From NCBI GenBank assembly GCA_030043495.1, contig JASHXO010000129.1, positions 1 to 10,406 of the forward strand: DNA of 10,406 nucleotides, read 5' to 3'. This document shows positions 6,645 to 10,406 of this stretch, piece by piece. A program made the position numbers and the translations under genes. How positions within the stretch are numbered: the stretch's first letter is position 1; each line of letters starts with the position of its first letter. Source of the DNA: Candidatus Rhabdochlamydia sp. (GTDB lineage: Bacteria; Chlamydiota; Chlamydiia; Chlamydiales; Rhabdochlamydiaceae). Under the pieces are notes generated by a model. The model did not search any database. It saw only the letters and a program-made list of their open reading frames with translations, and was not told the origin of the DNA.

Positions 6645-8100
6645 GATTGAGTTGCGGTTTTCCTTTTTCGTAGGCGACTTTTCTCAAAAAAATGCCATCG
6701 CTTGTATACAGAAAGGCGACGCCTTTGCCCGACTCAATCTTTGAGACGATTTTTTTATCTCCCTTTTTATAATATGAGGCTTTGATCAACAGATCTTTTT
6801 CGTACTCTTCGACCAACATGAGATCCCCATTTTTATACCAAGCAAAGCAGACTCCCTGTTTTTTGCTCCCGTTGAACTCGCGCTGACTCTCAATTTGTCC
6901 ATTAGAATACCAAGTTTTTACTTGTCCTTGGATCTGGTCATCATTCCAATGCAAACATAGCTTTGGTATGAGCTTCTGGCCTTTTTCTGAAGGATAATAT
7001 TCCCATTCTTCGCCATTTTTTTTTCCATCTTTGACGAGATAGGAGCATTTAAGAGCTCCATTAGAATAAAATAACTCGACTTCGCCTTCAGGAATACCAC
7101 AGGAAAAGTTGATTAATGCGTGAAGTAGATTATCTTTAAATTGAGCTTGCTTGCCTTGTCCATTTTTAATTTCTGCAACAGATGTTCCATCGGGACAATA
7201 ATAAGAAGCATTGATCAGACGCCCATGCTCATAAAATTCTTGCGACAGAAGATGTCCAGGAGTCCAGACAACAGTGGCAGTGCCTTCTTTTTCTCCATTG
7301 ACATAAGGGGTTTCTTCTAGAGGATTTCCATTTTCATCAAAAACCTGAAGCACGCCGTGGACTTCGCCTTGGTTATAAGGGATAATTTTTTGCAGCTTGC
7401 CACCTGCAAAAAAATATTTTGCCGGATGATGCAAAAGACCCTTTTCATAAGTAAATTCGGCTATCAGGTCTCCTTGATCACTCCAAACTTTGCTTATTCC
7501 TTCGAATACCCAAGTGGTTTGGGCAAGATCGTGAATATCTGCCATCCCTTCGATGAGATGGGCTTCAACTTTAATGCGTCCGTTAGGAAACCATTCTTGA
7601 TAAATCCCATGCGCCCTACCGTCTACAACTTCCAGGTACTGCCAAAGATGACCGTTATCGTGATAGCTCGTAATTTTTGATGAACTTTGACCGGAAGGGT
7701 TACGGCCGAAAACACGCAGCACTTTTTGATAGGGCTGCGGAGTAGCAAAATTCACTGATTTGTAATTAGAGAGACGCTCTTTATTACTGATCGTCTCTGT
7801 GAAACCATTGCGGTCGACAATTTGCATGCTTACAATGGAATCGCTTTTGTCAGAGGACGTTCTGGAAGCGCAGCTGCAAAGAACCGCCAGGAAAGCCAAT
7901 TGCAAAACTCCACGCCAGCAGAAAATCGATGATTTTGGCGACTCATTGTAAGAACCTGCTTGCAGGTTCGACTGGCTGCTGCGAAGACATACTTGGGAAA
8001 GTAGAAGAGCTGCTGCCGGGACAAAGGGTGGCAAAAGGGCGATTTTTATGCGGCGAACAGTTTTGCAATTGGCTTTAATAAAAAGAAAGATTTTTTTCAT
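6628..8100 (-). CDS. MORN/YwqK-repeat lipoprotein with an expanded signal-peptide region (CT648-like)
   Basis: This 490-residue protein is mostly a tandem array, from about residue 140 to 480, of roughly 20-23-residue units of the type YxNGxLxxxxxYxxGxxxGxxxxWYxNG. That is the MORN_2 (YwqK-like) repeat, a beta-hairpin scaffold. Examples are YHDNGHLWQYLEV, WFPNGRIKVEAHL, FYSNGALKCSYLV and WYSNGQIESQREF. A lipobox LCSC places the lipidated residue at Cys77, so an envelope lipoprotein is likely. The start at 8100 overlaps the upstream stop as ATGA, so the N-terminus is well fixed. That leaves an abnormal leader of 76 residues with two hydrophobic stretches (about 20-38 and 64-75). Residues 9-70 are exactly the inverted-repeat insert at 7891-8076; joining residue 8 to 71 would give MKKIFLFILAVLCSCAS, an ordinary lipoprotein signal. 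The function is unknown. Position and repeats fit C. trachomatis CT648 (memory-based). Confidence 0.85.
   Translation of the reverse strand: MKKIFLFIKANCKTVRRIKIALLPPFVPAAALLLSQVCLRSSQSNLQAGSYNESPKSSIFCWRGVLQLAFLAVLCSCASRTSSDKSDSIVSMQIVDRNGFTETISNKERLSNYKSVNFATPQPYQKVLRVFGRNPSGQSSSKITSYHDNGHLWQYLEVVDGRAHGIYQEWFPNGRIKVEAHLIEGMADIHDLAQTTWVFEGISKVWSDQGDLIAEFTYEKGLLHHPAKYFFAGGKLQKIIPYNQGEVHGVLQVFDENGNPLEETPYVNGEKEGTATVVWTPGHLLSQEFYEHGRLINASYYCPDGTSVAEIKNGQGKQAQFKDNLLHALINFSCGIPEGEVELFYSNGALKCSYLVKDGKKNGEEWEYYPSEKGQKLIPKLCLHWNDDQIQGQVKTWYSNGQIESQREFNGSKKQGVCFAWYKNGDLMLVEEYEKDLLIKASYYKKGDKKIVSKIESGKGVAFLYTSDGIFLRKVAYEKGKPQLNHDPIH
7891..8076 (-). mobile_element. Palindromic MITE-like insert, in frame inside the lipoprotein gene
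   Basis: A perfect 18-bp inverted repeat, aaagccaattgcaaaact at 7892-7909 and its exact complement at 8059-8076, bounds this segment. The arms continue to resemble each other inward (shared CGCC, AAAATCG, TTTTG) for about 60 bp. Together with one flanking base the segment is 186 bp, exactly 62 codons, so the host frame is kept open. It lies between codon 8 and codon 71. No target duplication is evident. Blocks ctacttt, aagtatgt, cttcg and aacctgcaa on the minus strand (8004 down to 7960) occur in the same order at 5471-5516, linking it to the intergenic element. It is comparable in concept to Rickettsia palindromic elements, which also insert in frame, but I see no sequence relation to them. 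Confidence 0.7.
7952..7969. repeat. Perfect 8-bp palindrome within the in-frame element
   Basis: GAACCTGC-TT-GCAGGTTC has perfect 8-bp arms around a 2-base centre, near the middle of the in-frame element. On the minus strand it includes the block aacctgcaa that is shared with the intergenic element at 5508-5516. It could be the tip of a cruciform or a recognition site. Confidence 0.6.
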
Positions 8101-8732
8101 CGCAGGGCCTCTAAGTTTTCTCTTTTGATCAATTGCATCATCACAACATACACTTTCTCATTTGACGAGAGTTCTTTTCTTGACAATCTGAAGTCCTTGA
8201 TGATCAGTTGTGGGCGGCCTTCTTTGGGACCGTATGGCCAAATTGTGATTCCTTCGATCAGGCAGAGAAGTTTTTTAAGATCTTCTTCATTGAGTTCAAC
8301 AGGCTGTTGCTGTTTTTCTTCAGTTTCTCGAAACAGTTCATTGGCGCGGATCTGTTCTTCGGAAAAGCGCAAGCGGTTGCCTCCGTCCTTAAGCAGTTGT
8401 AAGCGTTTGGCAATTTGTTCTTCTTCAGGATTTTCTAATTGAATTGTCTCGAGTTTTTTGATTTCGGGCAGTAGAAAAGTCAATGTTTCGACGTGTTTGT
8501 CAAGATATTGGGGATCGGGGCTTTTCAAAGCAGTCAAAAGAGTGCTTTCCTTTTTTTGACTTTCTTGCATGACGACCATTTTCATATGGATTCTTTCCAT
8601 TTCCTTTTCGAGCTGTTCTAACTTCTGCAGCCCAAAGAAGAAGTTAAAAAGAAAAACTAAAAAAGGAACAGGGGCGGCTACAAGCAAAAGACGAATGGAA
8701 AAAGGGGGAAGCTTAAAAGAGAATTTTCTCAC
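8097..8732 (-). CDS. GspM/PilO-like inner-membrane protein (CT647-like)
   Basis: The 211-residue product has a short basic cytoplasmic N-terminus, one transmembrane segment (about residues 13-34, IRLLLVAAPVPFLVFLFNFF) and a coiled coil (about 36-65, rich in E, K, Q and M). A helical middle follows, then a small alpha/beta C-terminal domain (about 150-205, RPQLIIKDFRLSRKE and EKVYVVMMQL). That order of parts is the plan of PilO and GspM, which dimerise through their periplasmic domains and pair with PilN or GspL. No strongly diagnostic motif exists in these families, so the call rests on architecture plus the GspL-like gene directly upstream. The start is GTG at 8732, sharing GTGA with the upstream stop and with GGGATAGG just before it, so translation is coupled. 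The stop overlaps the next ATG as ATGA. By position it corresponds to C. trachomatis CT647 (from memory). Confidence 0.68.
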   Translation of the reverse strand: MRKFSFKLPPFSIRLLLVAAPVPFLVFLFNFFFGLQKLEQLEKEMERIHMKMVVMQESQKKESTLLTALKSPDPQYLDKHVETLTFLLPEIKKLETIQLENPEEEQIAKRLQLLKDGGNRLRFSEEQIRANELFRETEEKQQQPVELNEEDLKKLLCLIEGITIWPYGPKEGRPQLIIKDFRLSRKELSSNEKVYVVMMQLIKRENLEALR

Positions 8733-10138
8733 GAGCCTATCCCTTTGTTGAGTTCAAAAGAAGTGTGATACAATTGATTTTGCGTTTGCCATTTCACTTC
8801 TTTCTTCGCATTGACGATTTGGTCGCCTTTGAGCAAAGTTTCATGAAAATCTCGTGCGCTGCGCGGAGTAAGCGAAGTAAATTCTAGTTCCACCTGCGCA
8901 GCGTAAGGAGACGCTGCATCTCCGATTTTAGGGTACTTCTCTAGGCTGTAATGTAGAGATTTGATGTCCATCCCTTCTTTTTGGCCGCCTTCCTCTGTTG
9001 CAAAAGAGGGATGGGCGCTGAGCCATGCCAGTACGTCGCTGACCTTGGGAACAGTCGGTACAAAAGCAAAGGAGCTTTTTTGTCCTCGTAAGGAGTTTTC
9101 CCATTCATGAAGTTTTTCTTCAATTTGCTCGATTGAGGAAAGAGAATCTTTAGATAGGTAGCTTTGCAAATTCTCAACGAGCTTATGCTGCTTTTTGTTT
9201 AAAACAAATGAACCGGCAATGGACATCAGCAAGGCCGCGCCAAAGCACAGTCCAAGATAGTGGAGCATTTTTTTCCTGCGCAATTGCCATGTATGTTCTG
9301 GTGTGAATTCTTTTTGACAGAATTGAATACTCAATTCATCTGAGGCAATCGCATCCAGAGCGAGTCCGATTGGAACAGCGTAAAGGGCTAAATTATGGTC
9401 AGAAATTTCCAACTTTTGTCCTATGAAAATTTTGCTTATGATCTCGGAGAAATTTTCAGAATCCCCTGTCAAAGTCCAAGCTGTCTGATCGTCGACAACA
9501 CCTTTTTGTTTGAGAAAAATGGATAATTTTTCAAGTTCTAAAGCGGTATCTCCTTGATTATCGACAGGAATGGACTGGGAAAGGATGAGTTCTCTACCCT
9601 CTAAAAGTACGCAAGAGAGTTTTTTGTCTCGGACATCAAAACAAAGCATCCTGAATTCTTGAGGAAATTTCCATCTGGCAAATCGTATAAGGGCAACTGG
9701 GCAGCATGAAATGGTATCGGGTTCGATATCAATTTCTTTCAAAGTTGTAACGTGCGAAGAAAGATGGCCTTGAGTGGTTGCGACGACTGTCACAGCCGTC
9801 ATCTGTTTGCTCAAGGGTTTTAAAAGAGGGCAAACGATAGGGCTCTCATTGGAAAACGGGATCAAGGATTCGAGCTGGAAAGGCAATGCAGCGAGGATCT
9901 TTCGTTTATCTCGAAGAGGCAGATGAAGTTTGCGGATAAAGACATCTGAACCTGTAAGTCCTGACACGATCTGGATATCTTTCCCTATGTGAAATGGGGG
10001 AAGATTGTAAAATAGTTTTACATTGTCAGGGCCGTGAGAAAATGTTTGCAAAGACTCGATTGTAATGGATTTTTTTGCTTTTTTTAAAATTGCAATTCTA
10101 AATGCTTCTTTTTCAAGAGTAAGCCCGATCGTAAACAT
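8729..10138 (-). CDS. GspL-like (PilM+PilN-type) inner-membrane secretion platform protein (CT646-like)
   Basis: The 469-residue product has two parts. Residues 1-270 look like the actin-fold cytoplasmic domain of PilM/GspL: SDVFIRKLHLPLRDKRKI (64-81), LPFQLESLIPF (85-95), VTVVATTQGHLSSHV then LKEIDIEPDTISCCPVALIRF (133-153), CFDVRDKKLSCVLLEG and YAVPIGLALDA (253-263). A single transmembrane segment (about 293-313) follows, then a coiled-coil and alpha/beta periplasmic domain (315-460) like PilN. PilM fused to PilN is the GspL plan, so this is probably the platform protein that contacts the secretion ATPase. I chose ATG 10138 over 10219: it has AGTGAGA five bases upstream, begins directly on the MFTIGLTLE strand, and the longer form would add 27 unrelated residues over the promoter. 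It heads the leftward operon. No gspE, gspF or gspG gene is present in the window. Confidence 0.75.
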   Translation of the reverse strand: MFTIGLTLEKEAFRIAILKKAKKSITIESLQTFSHGPDNVKLFYNLPPFHIGKDIQIVSGLTGSDVFIRKLHLPLRDKRKILAALPFQLESLIPFSNESPIVCPLLKPLSKQMTAVTVVATTQGHLSSHVTTLKEIDIEPDTISCCPVALIRFARWKFPQEFRMLCFDVRDKKLSCVLLEGRELILSQSIPVDNQGDTALELEKLSIFLKQKGVVDDQTAWTLTGDSENFSEIISKIFIGQKLEISDHNLALYAVPIGLALDAIASDELSIQFCQKEFTPEHTWQLRRKKMLHYLGLCFGAALLMSIAGSFVLNKKQHKLVENLQSYLSKDSLSSIEQIEEKLHEWENSLRGQKSSFAFVPTVPKVSDVLAWLSAHPSFATEEGGQKEGMDIKSLHYSLEKYPKIGDAASPYAAQVELEFTSLTPRSARDFHETLLKGDQIVNAKKEVKWQTQNQLYHTSFELNKGIGS

Positions 10139-10161
10139 GATTCTCACTGAAATAGAGAAAA

Positions 10162-10190
10162 ATTCTACATTGGAACGTAATTCCAGGAAA
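10162..10190 (-). promoter_or_regulatory. Candidate promoter of the gspL-like operon, with a palindrome in the spacer
   Basis: Read leftward there is TTTCCT (10190-10185), a 17-base spacer and TAGAAT (10167-10162), followed by the start codon at 10138. The -10 matches the sigma-70 consensus at five of six positions; the -35 is poor. A small palindrome TGGAA-n5-TTCCA (10171-10185) occupies the spacer and could be an operator. Chlamydial promoters often have weak -35 boxes, so this is plausible but unproven. Confidence 0.38.
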
Positions 10191-10248
10191 GGCTTAGTTA
10201 CGAGAGCCACAGGGCACATACAATTAGAACAAATATTTGAAACTTGAA

Positions 10249-10291
10249 GGAAACTCTCGCCTTCGCTCGCAAGCTTGCTCAGTTGAGTTCC
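10249..10291. repeat. Inverted repeat / stem-loop upstream of the leftward operon
   Basis: GGAAACTC (10249-10256) is complementary to GAGTTCC (10285-10291) with one bulged base. The 28-base loop contains the palindrome GCAAGCTTGC (10269-10278) and GC-rich repeats of the CGCTCGC type that contrast with the AT-rich surroundings. It abuts the next inverted repeat. It may be a REP-like or element-derived sequence. Confidence 0.45.
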
Positions 10292-10356
10292 GCTGTTTTA
10301 TAACGGCCCAGTCTTTGCTACTCTCATGTCTATTAAGTGGCCGTTACAAAAGCAGC
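10292..10356. repeat. Inverted repeat with 16-bp stem and 30-base loop
   Basis: GCTGTTTTATAACGGCC (10292-10308) pairs with GGCCGTTACAAAAGCAGC (10339-10356) as 16 base pairs with one mismatch and one bulge; the inner TAACGGCC/GGCCGTTA is perfect. There is no T-run on either side, so a simple terminator is unlikely. The motif GCTGTTTTAT recurs directly at 10376-10385. From 10357 to the window end I see no convincing gene; every leftward frame meets a stop within the first eight codons, so at most the last few codons of another leftward gene could lie here. Confidence 0.55.
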
Positions 10357-10406
10357 ATCCTGCCTATTTTCATTTGCTGTTTTATTCAATCAACCGGCAA
10401 CCTATC

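Noticed and set aside
7910..8058. Invertible (phase-variable) segment between the 18-bp inverted repeats
   Set aside because: Inversion is possible in principle, but there is no recombinase gene nearby, the arms are similar beyond the perfect repeat, and the clean 62-codon insertion model explains the data better.
8083..8095. CTTTC as a target duplication of the in-frame element (second copy at 7891-7895)
   Set aside because: Removing the segment between these copies shifts the frame and destroys the lipoprotein signal, and the motif is short and low in complexity.
10139..10219. Longer N-terminus for the GspL-like protein from ATG 10219
   Set aside because: There is no ribosome site before 10219, the extra 27 residues do not look like the family, and the candidate promoter lies inside this stretch.
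10357..10406. Start of another gene at the right edge
   Set aside because: All leftward frames meet a stop within about eight codons and no rightward frame shows a start with a ribosome site; the stretch is too short to call.
1..10406. CRISPR array, tRNA or rRNA genes
   Set aside because: I saw no regularly spaced direct repeats and no tRNA-like or rRNA-like sequence in the short gaps between genes.

Overview
The window looks like the chromosome of a chlamydia-like bacterium (order Chlamydiales, probably an environmental, amoeba-associated lineage). I infer this from the gene content: a chlamydial-type NlpC/P60 peptidase, an OppA-type lipoprotein, and a leftward four-gene block ending in a 5-formyltetrahydrofolate cyclo-ligase gene. 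From memory, that block matches the order CT646-CT647-CT648-ygfA (CT649) of Chlamydia trachomatis. The species cannot be named from the sequence.

Layout. 1-2348 (+): the 3' nine-tenths of a GH63-type glucosidase gene, entering from outside the window. 2367-3200 (-): an NlpC/P60 peptidase gene, convergent with the glucosidase gene and divergent from the next one. 3286-5348 (+): an oppA-like gene overlapped by ATGA with a gene for a small exported four-cysteine protein. 5401-5560: a 160-bp imperfect palindrome with terminal inverted repeats and a 5-6 bp target duplication, i.e. a MITE-like element. 5575-6027 (+): a paralogue of the four-cysteine protein gene. 10138-6063 (-): four overlapping genes encoding a GspL-like (PilM+PilN-type) protein, a GspM/PilO-like protein, a MORN/YwqK-repeat lipoprotein and YgfA. 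10139-10406: no gene, but a candidate promoter and two abutting inverted repeats.

How the genes may work together. The NlpC/P60 peptidase and OppA share an upstream region. They fit cleavage of peptidoglycan stem peptides followed by peptide uptake. The first two genes of the leftward operon look like the inner-membrane platform of a type II secretion or type IV pilus-like machine. The third encodes a probable envelope lipoprotein, and ygfA rides along as a folate housekeeping gene.

The most notable structure is a pair of related palindromic elements. One (5401-5560) sits between the two paralogues, directly against the ribosome binding site of the second. The other (7891-8076) lies inside the lipoprotein gene, in frame, in the middle of its signal peptide. 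Removing exactly 62 codons there gives a textbook lipoprotein signal, MKKIFLFILAVLCSC. The two elements share a central core of exact blocks in the same order and nearly the same spacing. They therefore look like copies of one family that can sit between genes or be tolerated inside a reading frame.
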